Positions 1 to 5,798 of a stretch of 6,203 bases of DNA are shown here, piece by piece. The notes under the pieces are model-generated. The model saw only the letters and a list, made by a program, of their open reading frames with translations, was not told the origin of the DNA and did no database searches. Source of the DNA: Candidatus Bathyarchaeota archaeon (GTDB taxonomy: Archaea; Thermoproteota; Bathyarchaeia; Bathyarchaeales; Bathycorpusculaceae). The DNA is taken from NCBI GenBank assembly GCA_026014845.1, contig JAOZHM010000235.1, positions 1-6,203 on the forward strand, in the 5' to 3' direction. Every line of letters starts with the position of its first letter. The stretch's first letter is position 1. A program made the position numbers and the translations under genes.

Positions 1-470
1 CGGCAATTGAAGCACTTTTCAAACCGAAAAAGCTTGCGAGTTCAAGCGAAAGTTTCGAGCCTATAATCTTGTGTTTTGCATGTCAATGGTGTTCTTACGG
101 CGCTGCTGACCTTGCAGGCGTCTCAAGAATCCAGTATCCGCCAAATGTTAGAATCCTAAGGGTGCCATGCAGCGGCAGAGTGGATGTGCTTCACGTTTTA
201 AAAGCTTTTCAAAAAGGTGCCGACGGAGTTATCATAACCGGATGCCACATTGGTGACTGCCATTACATAGACGGTAACGTTAAAGCCAAAGATAGAGTGG
301 ATGTGATTAAAAAATCTCTAGGAGCCATTGGTGTAGATCCGAAACGGCTCGAAATAGGCTTTGCTTCCTCGTCTGAGGGACAGAAATTCGCAACCATGAT
401 GACGGATTTTGTGGAGAAGATAAAGAAGCTGGGACCAAATCCTTTAAGGGCTAAGGGAGGAGGCGACTAA
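1..470 (+). CDS. mvhD: MvhD-type hydrogenase iron-sulfur protein, 5'-truncated; probably the C-terminal domain of an HdrA-MvhD fusion
   Basis: The reading frame is open from base 3 to the TAA at 468-470, giving 155 visible residues; the true start lies outside the window. The conserved MvhD/FrhD core is present: CFACQWCSYGAADLAG (visible residues 24-39), CSGRVD from Cys56, and GCHIGDCHYIDGN with Cys81 and Cys86. In this family such cysteines hold a [2Fe-2S] cluster that passes electrons between a [NiFe] hydrogenase (or formate dehydrogenase) and the flavin of heterodisulfide reductase HdrA; the protein is cytosolic. A TTG at 69 could be read as a start, but it would remove the beta strand just before the first cysteine, and the frame stays open upstream. 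The upstream residues (AIEALFKPKK) resemble the tail of HdrA before the fused MvhD domain of HdrA-MvhD proteins, so a fusion is inferred. The next gene starts 1 nt after the stop. Family assignment is firm; fusion is likely but unproven. Confidence 0.9.
   Translation, partial: AIEALFKPKKLASSSESFEPIILCFACQWCSYGAADLAGVSRIQYPPNVRILRVPCSGRVDVLHVLKAFQKGADGVIITGCHIGDCHYIDGNVKAKDRVDVIKKSLGAIGVDPKRLEIGFASSSEGQKFATMMTDFVEKIKKLGPNPLRAKGGGD
455..463 (+). promoter_or_regulatory. Shine-Dalgarno site fixing a TTG start
   Basis: GGGAGGAGG lies at the end of the MvhD reading frame, 8 nt before the TTG at 472. It supports this TTG as the start of the NfnA-like gene; no ATG occurs nearby in that frame. It also indicates translational coupling with the upstream gene. 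Confidence 0.75.
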
Positions 471-471
471 C

Positions 472-1299
472 TTGTACAAAATAGTAACAAGACGGGAACT
501 GGTTCCCCACATTAATCTGTTCGAGTTTTCAGCTAAAGAAATTGCCGCGAAAACCAAACCAGGACAGTTTGTGATTCTGAGAATAGACGAGGATGGAGAA
601 AGAATACCGCTCACCGTTGCTAGTGTAGATGTTGGAAAAGGCACGATAACTGTGGTCTGTCACGAAGTTGGCAAGTCAACGAAACAACTTGGAAATCTAA
701 AGCAAGGAGACTGCATCTTGGACTTGTTGGGTCCGTTGGGAAAACCAGCGGAAATCGGGAAACTTGGAACTGTGTTGTGTGTTGGTGGTGGCGTAATGGT
801 GGCTCCCTTACACTTTCAAGTCAGAGCCTTTCATGAGGCAGGCAACAAGGTTATTGGGATCATTGGCGCTAAAAGTGAAAGCCAGCTGATTTTTGAGGAC
901 GAAATGCGGGAAGTGTGCGATGATCTTTACGTGGCTACAGACGATGGAACAAGAGGCTACAAAGGACTGGACTTCCTTAAGGAATTGCTCAAAGAGAGGA
1001 AAATTGACCGCGTGGTAGTCATGGGACCAGTTGTAACGATGAAAACAGTTTCAGAACTCACCCGCCCACATGGTATACCTACAATTGTGAACTTGATCCC
1101 CATAATGGTTGATGGTATGGGAATGTGTGGAGCATGCAGAGTAACCGTGGGTGGCAAAACAATGTTCGCTTGCGTTGACGGACCAGACTTTGATGGGCAT
1201 CAAGTGGATTTTGAAGAGTTGATGGCTCGAATGAAGATGTTCACTCCTCAAGAAAAGCTTGCCTTTGTTTTCCAAGAGGAGGGAGGAAGACGCCTATGA
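472..1299 (+). CDS. nfnA: NfnA/SudB-like ferredoxin:NAD(P)H oxidoreductase small subunit (FAD, [2Fe-2S])
   Basis: This 275-residue protein has the ferredoxin-NADP reductase fold plus a short C-terminal iron-sulfur segment, the normal size for NfnA/NfnS and sulfide dehydrogenase SudB. Residues 1-97 form the FAD-binding barrel with RIPLTVA (44-50) and GPLGKP (87-92). The nucleotide-binding half opens with VGGGVMVAPL (104-113). The C-terminal NLIPIMVDGMGMCGACRV segment gives Asp214, Cys219 and Cys222, with Cys234 in ACVDGPDFDGH; this Asp/Cys3 pattern is the [2Fe-2S] site known from Nfn. Family members bind NAD(H) and, with NfnB, couple NADH, NADPH and reduced ferredoxin by flavin-based bifurcation. 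The TTG start is set by a strong Shine-Dalgarno 8 nt upstream. The stop overlaps the next start as ATGA. Adjacency to MvhD suggests that the partner may be an Hdr complex as well as free ferredoxin. Dihydroorotate dehydrogenase PyrK is less likely because no pyrD is adjacent and NfnB follows. Confidence 0.9.
   Translation: MYKIVTRRELVPHINLFEFSAKEIAAKTKPGQFVILRIDEDGERIPLTVASVDVGKGTITVVCHEVGKSTKQLGNLKQGDCILDLLGPLGKPAEIGKLGTVLCVGGGVMVAPLHFQVRAFHEAGNKVIGIIGAKSESQLIFEDEMREVCDDLYVATDDGTRGYKGLDFLKELLKERKIDRVVVMGPVVTMKTVSELTRPHGIPTIVNLIPIMVDGMGMCGACRVTVGGKTMFACVDGPDFDGHQVDFEELMARMKMFTPQEKLAFVFQEEGGRRL
1276..1286 (+). promoter_or_regulatory. Shine-Dalgarno site for the NfnB-like gene
   Basis: GAGGAGGGAGG lies inside the end of the preceding gene, 9 nt before the ATG at 1296. 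Together with the ATGA stop/start overlap it shows that the two subunits are translationally coupled, as expected for a stoichiometric heterodimer. Confidence 0.75.
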
Positions 1300-2696
1300 G
1301 CAAGCCAAAACCCAAAATTAAGAAAGAAGCCGTTGTCATGCCAAAACAAGACCCAAAAGAACGTGGTGGCAATTTTGACGAGGTGGCATTGGGCTATACA
1401 GAGGAGCAAGTCGTGGCTGAAGCTGAAAGATGCTTGGAATGCGTAAAGGCTCCATGCGTGGAGGGATGCCCAGTGGAAGTAGATATCCCGGCATTGATAC
1501 AACTGATCAGAGAACGCAAATTTGATGAAGCGATAAGGAAGGTTAAAGAGAAGAATAGTCTTCCAGCCATCTGTGGTAGGGTGTGCCCACAGGAGACACA
1601 GTGCCAAGCGAGTTGCACTATGGGAAAAGTAGGTGATCCAATTTCCGTTGGGAGACTGGAAAGGTTTGTGGCTGATTGGGAAAGAAAGCGGGGCTACGAG
1701 GTTCCTCAGCAGTCTGCTTCTACGGGCAAAAGAGTGGCAATCGTTGGTGCGGGTCCAGCGGGCTTGACTGCTGCAGCGGACCTAGCCAAGCTTGGACACG
1801 AAGCTGTCATTTTTGAGGCTTTGCACAAACCTGGTGGCGTTCTCATTTATGGGATTCCAGAGTTTCGGTTGCCGAAAAAGATTGTTGAAGCCGAAGCTGA
1901 ATACATAGAGAAGCTGGGCGTTACTATCAAAGTGAATGCGATGATTGGAAAACTATACACCATAAATGAGCTACTTGAACAGTTTGATGCAGTTTTCATA
2001 GGCAGTGGTGCGGGGCTTCCGCGTTTTATGCGGATACCGGGCGAAAACTTGTGTGGGGTTTACTCGGCTAACGAGTTTTTGATTCGTGTTAACTTGATGA
2101 AGGCTTATGATTTTCCGAGGGCTGCTACGCCTGTTTTTGTTGGTGAAAAGGTTGCTGTTATTGGGGGCGGTAATACGGCTATGGATTCGGCTAGATGTGC
2201 CTTGAGGCTGGGGGCGAAGGAGGTGAAGATTGTTTATCGGAGGAGTAGGCAGGAGATGCCGGTTAGGGCTGAGGAGGTTGAGAACGCTGAGGAGGAGGGT
2301 ATTGCTCTGGAGTTTTTGACGAATCCGACTAAGTTCATAGGTAACGATAGGGGCTGGGTTAAAGCAATGGAGTGCATAAAGATGCGCTTGGGAGAACCGG
2401 ACGCAAGCGGAAGGAGAAGACCCATACCAATCGAAGGCTCAGAGTTCACTAGGGACGTTGACACCGTTATAATGGCTATTGGTAGGACGCCGAATCCAAT
2501 AATACAGCAGACTACTAAAGGTTTAGAAGTTACAAAATGGGGTACCATAGTGGTGGATGAAAACGGAAAAACAAGCATCGAAGGCGTCTATGCAGGAGGA
2601 GACATAGTGACAGGCCAAGCAACAGTCATATCTGCTATGGGAGCAGGAAAAAAAGCAGCAAAAGCCATACACCAACACCTAACAAAGAAGAAATAA
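1296..2696 (+). CDS. nfnB: NfnB/SudA-like NAD(P)-dependent oxidoreductase large subunit (GltD/GltA family, FAD, two [4Fe-4S])
   Basis: This 466-residue protein matches the usual length of NfnB/NfnL, SudA and archaeal GltA. The N-terminal domain carries eight cluster cysteines: Cys46, 49, 54 and 58 (CLECVKAPCVEGCPV) and Cys93, 97, 103 and 107 (CGRVCPQETQCQASC). Glu100 in CPQE is at the position where Nfn uses a glutamate ligand. The FAD Rossmann motif GAGPAG is at 151-156, followed by PGGVLIYGIPEFRLPK. A second dinucleotide fold has GGGNTAMDSAR (290-300) and YRRSRQEMP (314-322); the arginines after the second strand suggest NADPH. The C-terminal FAD motif is YAGGDIVTG (432-440). In Nfn this subunit holds the bifurcating FAD and the ferredoxin path. 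No glutamate synthase large subunit is nearby, so a role in ammonia assimilation is less likely than electron transfer with the NfnA-like neighbour. Codon use changes sharply inside the gene (see findings). Confidence 0.92.
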   Translation: MSKPKPKIKKEAVVMPKQDPKERGGNFDEVALGYTEEQVVAEAERCLECVKAPCVEGCPVEVDIPALIQLIRERKFDEAIRKVKEKNSLPAICGRVCPQETQCQASCTMGKVGDPISVGRLERFVADWERKRGYEVPQQSASTGKRVAIVGAGPAGLTAAADLAKLGHEAVIFEALHKPGGVLIYGIPEFRLPKKIVEAEAEYIEKLGVTIKVNAMIGKLYTINELLEQFDAVFIGSGAGLPRFMRIPGENLCGVYSANEFLIRVNLMKAYDFPRAATPVFVGEKVAVIGGGNTAMDSARCALRLGAKEVKIVYRRSRQEMPVRAEEVENAEEEGIALEFLTNPTKFIGNDRGWVKAMECIKMRLGEPDASGRRRPIPIEGSEFTRDVDTVIMAIGRTPNPIIQQTTKGLEVTKWGTIVVDENGKTSIEGVYAGGDIVTGQATVISAMGAGKKAAKAIHQHLTKKK

Positions 2697-2863
2697 AGTA
2701 AAACAACACAAAATTCAAACTTACGGTTTTTCATACAAGTGTGGGTGTTCTGCTTGTCTAGACAATACGGCGTTGCCGCACAAATTTTCTGGTTTTGAGT
2801 CAAAAAGCCAATCTTCTTTACTCTTCGAAAGTAACCTTGACTAATCCGAATGTTTTTCTAACA
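2697..2863. other. Intergenic region between the redox operon and the zinc-finger gene
   Basis: No gene is supported here. It is the convergent gap where transcripts from the redox operon (+) and the zinc-finger gene (-) meet. It contains a T-run (about 2726-2731) that could end the operon transcript, the perfect palindrome TTGTCTAGACAA at 2754-2765, and a small CGGC/GCCG stem at 2769-2779. An overlapping minus-strand reading frame (2588-2803) runs into the NfnB gene and looks spurious. Confidence 0.5.
2754..2765. repeat. 12-bp perfect palindrome
   Basis: TTGTCTAGACAA reads identically on both strands and sits about 58 nt after the stop of the NfnB-like gene. It is followed at once by a short CGGC-GTT-GCCG stem. 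It could be a dimeric regulator site or a transcript-end structure; the sequence alone does not decide. Its length makes chance occurrence possible. Confidence 0.4.
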
Positions 2864-2998
2864 TCAATTGACGCGCGCGCGCTCATTTATGAACTTCGGA
2901 TGAACCCTTCTGAAGTGTCTTTCTAAATTGCGGAGTTTAACTTTTGTCCCGCAGACTGAACACTTTCGATATTCTGAGAACTTTCGTTTCGACGGCAT
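2864..2998 (-). CDS. Small C2H2 zinc-finger protein (44 aa)
   Basis: The minus-strand frame encodes a 44-residue basic protein with one zinc finger: Cys13, Cys16, His28 and His33 (spacing C-X2-C-X11-H-X4-H), in CSVCGTKVKLRNLERHFRRVHP. The Leu-Arg-Asn-Leu-Glu-Arg-His helix and the closing VHP are typical of short archaeal C2H2 proteins. The flanks are rich in Lys and Arg, suggesting nucleic-acid binding; this is inference. I chose the ATG at 2998 over the upstream ATG at 3082 because an AGAGGA Shine-Dalgarno lies about 8 nt upstream and because a TATA box (3057-3068) falls inside the longer version. The extra 28 residues of the long form carry no recognisable motif. It is divergent from the MFS gene (246 bp between starts) and could regulate it or itself. 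The exact role is unknown. The last codons (Arg-Ala-Arg-Val) are an alternating CG tract. Confidence 0.72.
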   Translation of the reverse strand: MPSKRKFSEYRKCSVCGTKVKLRNLERHFRRVHPKFINERARVN

Positions 2999-3097
2999 TT
3001 TGGGGTCCTCTGGTAGTACCTGCGAGAGGTTCAACATAAGAAGATGTCGCAGACCTAAATTTAAATATGCATGTACAAGCAAAAAAGAGCGCGCGCG
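2874..3097. repeat. Inverted pair of CG-alternating tracts flanking the zinc-finger gene start
   Basis: CGCGCGCGCTC at 2874-2884 and GAGCGCGCGCG at 3087-3097 are perfect 11-bp reverse complements, 202 bp apart. The first lies in the last codons of the zinc-finger gene; the second lies about 20-30 bp upstream of its TATA box. Such CG runs stand out in this moderately AT-rich DNA. They could be binding sites, possibly for the zinc-finger protein itself, or Z-DNA-prone tracts. Because alternating CG is self-complementary, the inverted relation rests mainly on the GAG/CTC edge. Confidence 0.4.
3057..3068 (-). promoter_or_regulatory. Archaeal TATA box of the zinc-finger gene
   Basis: Read on the minus strand, ATATTTAAATTT resembles an archaeal TATA box. 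A start site about 25 nt downstream would fall near 3035 and leave a leader of roughly 35-40 nt before the ATG at 2998, with room for the Shine-Dalgarno. The motif is nearly symmetric (TTTAAATA on the plus strand at 3060-3067), so firing towards the MFS gene, with a leader of about 150 nt, cannot be excluded. Confidence 0.5.
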
Positions 3098-3181
3098 GGT
3101 CTATCGTTTTTTGTTTGCGCAAGAAATCAACACTAATTCAACTCCAAAGGAAAAAATGAGCAAACTATTGATCCATAATTC

Positions 3182-3188
3182 TTAAATA
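3182..3188 (+). promoter_or_regulatory. Candidate TATA box of the MFS transporter gene
   Basis: TTAAATA lies 56 bp before the TTG at 3245. Transcription would begin near 3210, giving a leader of about 35 nt that contains the AGGGGT Shine-Dalgarno. It is a partial match to the archaeal TATA consensus. Confidence 0.45.
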
Positions 3189-3231
3189 GGCTGCTGCTGC
3201 CTTTCGAGGGAAGCGGTTGATGGATTTGGTT

Positions 3232-3237
3232 AGGGGT
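3232..3237 (+). promoter_or_regulatory. Shine-Dalgarno site deciding the MFS start
   Basis: AGGGGT is spaced 7 nt from the TTG at 3245 but 19 nt from the in-frame ATG at 3257, so it favours the TTG start. Confidence 0.5.
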
Positions 3238-3244
3238 AACAAGA

Positions 3245-4429
3245 TTGAGTCGGTTCATGGCTTACGGAAGAAACATTCTAATACTTTCCATAATCTTCTT
3301 AGTGAGTTCCCTAGCCATTGATCTGATCACTCCAATATGGCCGATTTACATAGAAACTTCTCTCGGCGCATCCATGACAGAACTAGGATTCGTCTTCTCC
3401 ATGTCCAACGCCGTCGCAGCAGCAATACAAATCCTCAGCGGATTCCTATCCGACAAATACGGAAGAAAAAGAATACATGCCCTAGGCACATTGCTGGCAG
3501 TCTTTCCGCCCTTAATGTACGCCTTAGCCACCAACTGGACAGACCTAGTCCCTTGGGTCATGCTCTCAGGCTTAGCAACAGGCCTATACATACCAGTCCG
3601 ATGGTCAATAATAGCAGACGTTTCCTCAACCAAAACCATGGCCTCAGCCTACAGCTGGACAAACGTCTCGTGGCTGGTGGGTGCCACCGCAGCCCCTTTC
3701 ATTGGCGGAATAGTCGCAGACCTGTTCGGCATACGCTTCCCCTTCTTCCTCGCCTGCATACTAAGATTCGCAGCCGTCCCCCTCACACTCCTCATGCACG
3801 AAACAAGAAAAAAGCCTAAACCGCAACCCGCAGATCGAGAGAACGAAAAAGCTGACATGTTCAACAGATACGTGCTAACACTGGCTATGTTCTCACTAAT
3901 CAACATAATTCAGGGAATAGGCATGGGCGTAACCGGACCAGTGGTTCCGATTTTCGTAGCGAGAACCTTCCACGTAGACTACACGTTCATAGGCATACTG
4001 TACGCCATCGGCTTCGGAGTCGCCTCCATAATTGTGCAGATTCCAGCGGGCAAGCTCAGCGACCGGTTCGACAGAAGAAAGATCATGTTCATAACCTTCC
4101 TGACCTCGTCACCGTTCTTCGTGTTGTTCGCTTTCTCCCGCAACACGCTGGAACTGATACTGTTCATGTTCGCACAAAACGCCATACTGAACCTCTCATG
4201 GTCTCCATTTCAAACGCTGATGATGGACGCCACACCACGGTCAAAGTGGGGACTCGTAAACGGCGTCTCAGCAGCAACATTCTGGACAGGAATACTAACA
4301 GGAAATGCTCTCAGCGGCATACTATGGGACACCTGGGGCATGACAACACCATTCTACGCCTCCTCCATAGCCATAGCACTATCAGTCCTGCCACTGCTCC
4401 TGCTAAAAGAAACCAAAACCAAGGCATAA
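3245..4429 (+). CDS. Major facilitator superfamily transporter, 12 TM segments
   Basis: This 394-residue membrane protein has the size and two-fold layout of a 12-TM MFS permease. Hydrophobic segments lie roughly at 8-28, 44-64, 77-97, 101-121, 139-160 and 163-184; a charged cytoplasmic loop rich in Lys, Arg and Glu spans 186-206; six more follow (about 208-230, 245-265, 280-298, 301-320, 338-358, 366-386). The MFS loop 2-3 signature GFLSDKYGRKR is at 66-76, and its repeat in the second half, GKLSDRFDRRK, at 269-279. These show a proton-linked or facilitated transporter of the cytoplasmic membrane. The substrate cannot be read from sequence; many relatives are annotated as drug or sugar-type efflux carriers. 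The TTG start at 3245 is preferred because of Shine-Dalgarno spacing; ATG 3257 is the alternative, 4 residues shorter. The gene has its own promoter, is divergent from the zinc-finger gene and is followed by a hairpin. Codons end mostly in A or C. Confidence 0.9.
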   Translation: MSRFMAYGRNILILSIIFLVSSLAIDLITPIWPIYIETSLGASMTELGFVFSMSNAVAAAIQILSGFLSDKYGRKRIHALGTLLAVFPPLMYALATNWTDLVPWVMLSGLATGLYIPVRWSIIADVSSTKTMASAYSWTNVSWLVGATAAPFIGGIVADLFGIRFPFFLACILRFAAVPLTLLMHETRKKPKPQPADRENEKADMFNRYVLTLAMFSLINIIQGIGMGVTGPVVPIFVARTFHVDYTFIGILYAIGFGVASIIVQIPAGKLSDRFDRRKIMFITFLTSSPFFVLFAFSRNTLELILFMFAQNAILNLSWSPFQTLMMDATPRSKWGLVNGVSAATFWTGILTGNALSGILWDTWGMTTPFYASSIAIALSVLPLLLLKETKTKA

Positions 4430-4479
4430 GAGCTACTCCAACTTTTTCAATCTCCAAGAAGAAAAAATTTGAGAAGCTC
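4430..4479 (+). terminator. Long imperfect hairpin directly after the MFS stop codon
   Basis: The arms GAGCTACTCCAACTTTTT (4430-4447) and AAAAAATTTGAGAAGCTC (4462-4479) pair at 15 of 18 positions around a 14-nt loop. The structure begins on the base next to the TAA. It most likely marks or protects the 3' end of the MFS transcript. Archaeal termination usually relies on U-tracts more than on hairpins, so true terminator function is inferred. The U-run lies in the left arm and not after the stem. Confidence 0.5.
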
Positions 4480-4610
4480 ATAATCCATCAAAAACTCAGA
4501 AAACCATAGGGGGGTCTGTCCTATTGCGCTGAAAAACTGCGAATAACATGTTCTATCTTTGAACGTGAGACGACGCCGGTTTGTCTTGCGTGCACTCACT
4601 GACACAGAGA

Positions 4611-4618
4611 TTTAAACA
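4611..4618 (+). promoter_or_regulatory. TATA box of the MgtC-family gene
   Basis: TTTAAACA, continuing into CATATATA, is a good archaeal TATA box in an otherwise gene-free gap (4480-4648). A start site 22-27 nt downstream falls at about 4637-4643. That lies past the TTG at 4631 and just before the ATG at 4649, so it argues for the ATG as the start. AAGG at 4640-4643 may serve as a weak ribosome site. Confidence 0.6.
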
Positions 4619-4648
4619 TATATACGAGTTTTGACAAGAAAGGCATTC

Positions 4649-5053
4649 ATGAACGTTGAATTGGAACCGGTTATCAGGTTGATTTTGGGTTTTGTCCTCA
4701 GCGGAATTGTAGGCTTAGAAAGAGAAGTAAGCCTCAAGCCAGCGGGTTTAAGAACTCACGTTCTCGTCGGATTAGGCTCAACCCTCCTTACAATTTTATC
4801 TTTGCAGGCCTTCCCAGGAGCAGATCCTTCCCGCGTTGCTGCTTCCATTATTGTTGGAATAGGCTTCCTCGGAGCCGGCACCATAATCAAAACCGAAGAA
4901 AAAATCATAGGACTAACAACAGCAGCAACCCTCTGGATCGTTGCCTCCATAGGCGTAGCCACCGGAGCAGGATTCTACGTACTAGCGATTGTTGCCACAA
5001 TTCTCGCATTTTCCGTCCTAAGGCTGGACGTATTCGAGAGAGTACCTCGCTGA
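4649..5053 (+). CDS. MgtC/SapB-family membrane protein, short form
   Basis: This 134-residue protein consists of the conserved MgtC/SapB membrane domain. It shows GLERE (22-26), PAGLRTHVLVGLGS (31-44), the DPSRVAASIIVGIGFLGAGTI stretch (59-79) and GLTTAATLWIVASIG (88-102), with about four or five hydrophobic helices. The longer MgtC proteins carry a soluble C-terminal domain that is absent here; the gene ends after the last helix with a normal TGA. Family members are linked to growth at low magnesium and to modulation of ATP synthase in pathogens, but the role in archaea is not established. The ATG at 4649 is preferred over TTG 4631 because of the TATA position. Its own promoter means that it is transcribed alone. 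It converges with hypB, with an 18-bp gap, leaving almost no room for separate terminators. Confidence 0.85.
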   Translation: MNVELEPVIRLILGFVLSGIVGLEREVSLKPAGLRTHVLVGLGSTLLTILSLQAFPGADPSRVAASIIVGIGFLGAGTIIKTEEKIIGLTTAATLWIVASIGVATGAGFYVLAIVATILAFSVLRLDVFERVPR

Positions 5054-5071
5054 TTCCCGGCTAAGCTTCAA

Positions 5072-5797
5072 TCATGCTTTCAGCTTTTCTATTTCTCCCA
5101 GTTTCTTACTGAATTGCGTCGCCAATAGCTTGTTTACGTCGCCTATCGCTTCTTCAAGTTCAGCATCAAATGGTATATCTCCCCAGAACGTAATGCCTCT
5201 GCCTTCAATTTGTTGCTGAATAAACCGAGACTCCTCCATCTTCATGTTTTCAACAACACCCATTATGGGAATTCCCAACTCTGAAAGCAAATCTATCAGT
5301 TTTCTAACAGTTTCGAAAGCCAGCCGAGAAGGCGTAGTAATTACGACAAATTCTATTCTCTTGACGAGTCTGATGACGTCTAAAGTTGCGTCGCTTATTC
5401 CAGGAGGCATGTCTACTATCAAGAAATCCAAGTTGTCCCACCTTGTTATCGCAAGCAATTCTATCAACGCATTTGAAACGTCCACGCCTCTCAATGGAAG
5501 GGCATACTCGCCTGAATAGTAAACTATTGACATATACTTCAAACCATAAACCTGCGGCGGAATTATACCCTTTTCCTCCCTCGGCTGTAAACCTTCAACG
5601 CCCAAAATAACATGTGTTGACGGACTTGTAAAATCCAAGTCGAAAAGACCCGCTTTATAGCCTCTCCTCGCCAGTGTTAAAGCCAATGTAGACGCGATTA
5701 GGCTCTTACCCACGCCGCCTTTACCACTTGAAACAGCGACTATTCTGTTTACCCCTTTCAGTCTCTCCTCAATTATGCCTATTCTAGGGTCACCCAT
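5072..5797 (-). CDS. hypB: Mrp/MinD-type ATPase, probable archaeal HypB (hydrogenase nickel insertion)
   Basis: This 241-residue P-loop ATPase has the deviant Walker A motif SGKGGVGKS (24-32) with the signature lysine, the DLDFTSPS segment (53-60) and the Walker B/switch II motif IVDMPPG (127-133), all typical of the Mrp/MinD (SIMIBI) group. It contains no cysteine at all, so it lacks the C-terminal CxxC used by Mrp/NBP35 iron-sulfur carriers. The gene follows hypA with one base between stop and ATG. In Thermococcales, which lack the GTPase HypB, a Mrp/MinD-family ATPase serves as HypB and works with HypA; the same pairing here is the basis of the call. It would act in the cytosol, using ATP to drive HypA-dependent nickel delivery to the [NiFe] hydrogenase large subunit. 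The alternatives, a general Mrp-like or MinD-like ATPase, are weaker given the context. GAGGGG about 13 nt upstream may be its ribosome site. Confidence 0.82.
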   Translation of the reverse strand: MGDPRIGIIEERLKGVNRIVAVSSGKGGVGKSLIASTLALTLARRGYKAGLFDLDFTSPSTHVILGVEGLQPREEKGIIPPQVYGLKYMSIVYYSGEYALPLRGVDVSNALIELLAITRWDNLDFLIVDMPPGISDATLDVIRLVKRIEFVVITTPSRLAFETVRKLIDLLSELGIPIMGVVENMKMEESRFIQQQIEGRGITFWGDIPFDAELEEAIGDVNKLLATQFSKKLGEIEKLKA

Positions 5798-5798
5798 G

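Noticed and set aside
1248..1607. 119-codon minus-strand open frame across the nfnA-nfnB junction
   Set aside because: It is antisense to two strongly conserved genes, has no ribosome site or recognisable motif, and its Cys/Trp/Phe-rich composition is an antisense artefact.
3060..3067. Plus-strand TTTAAATA as main promoter of the MFS gene
   Set aside because: It would give a leader of about 150 nt. The TTAAATA at 3182 is better placed, and this motif sits correctly for the minus-strand zinc-finger gene. A minor role is not excluded.
2928..3185. 85-codon plus-strand open frame antisense to the zinc-finger gene
   Set aside because: No motif is visible and it starts inside the antisense of the zinc-finger codons. 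The opposite strand has a coherent C2H2 motif, ribosome site and TATA box.
3337..3819. 160-codon plus-strand open frame overlapping the MFS gene
   Set aside because: It is out of frame with a clear 12-TM transporter, rich in Arg, His and Pro, and has no domain. The A/C-ending codons of the true gene remove stops from this frame.
4480..4610. Possible small RNA or tRNA between the MFS and MgtC genes
   Set aside because: No T-loop, anticodon arm or acceptor pairing and no C/D box pair were found; only a 5-bp ATAGG/CCTAT stem (4506-4524) is visible.
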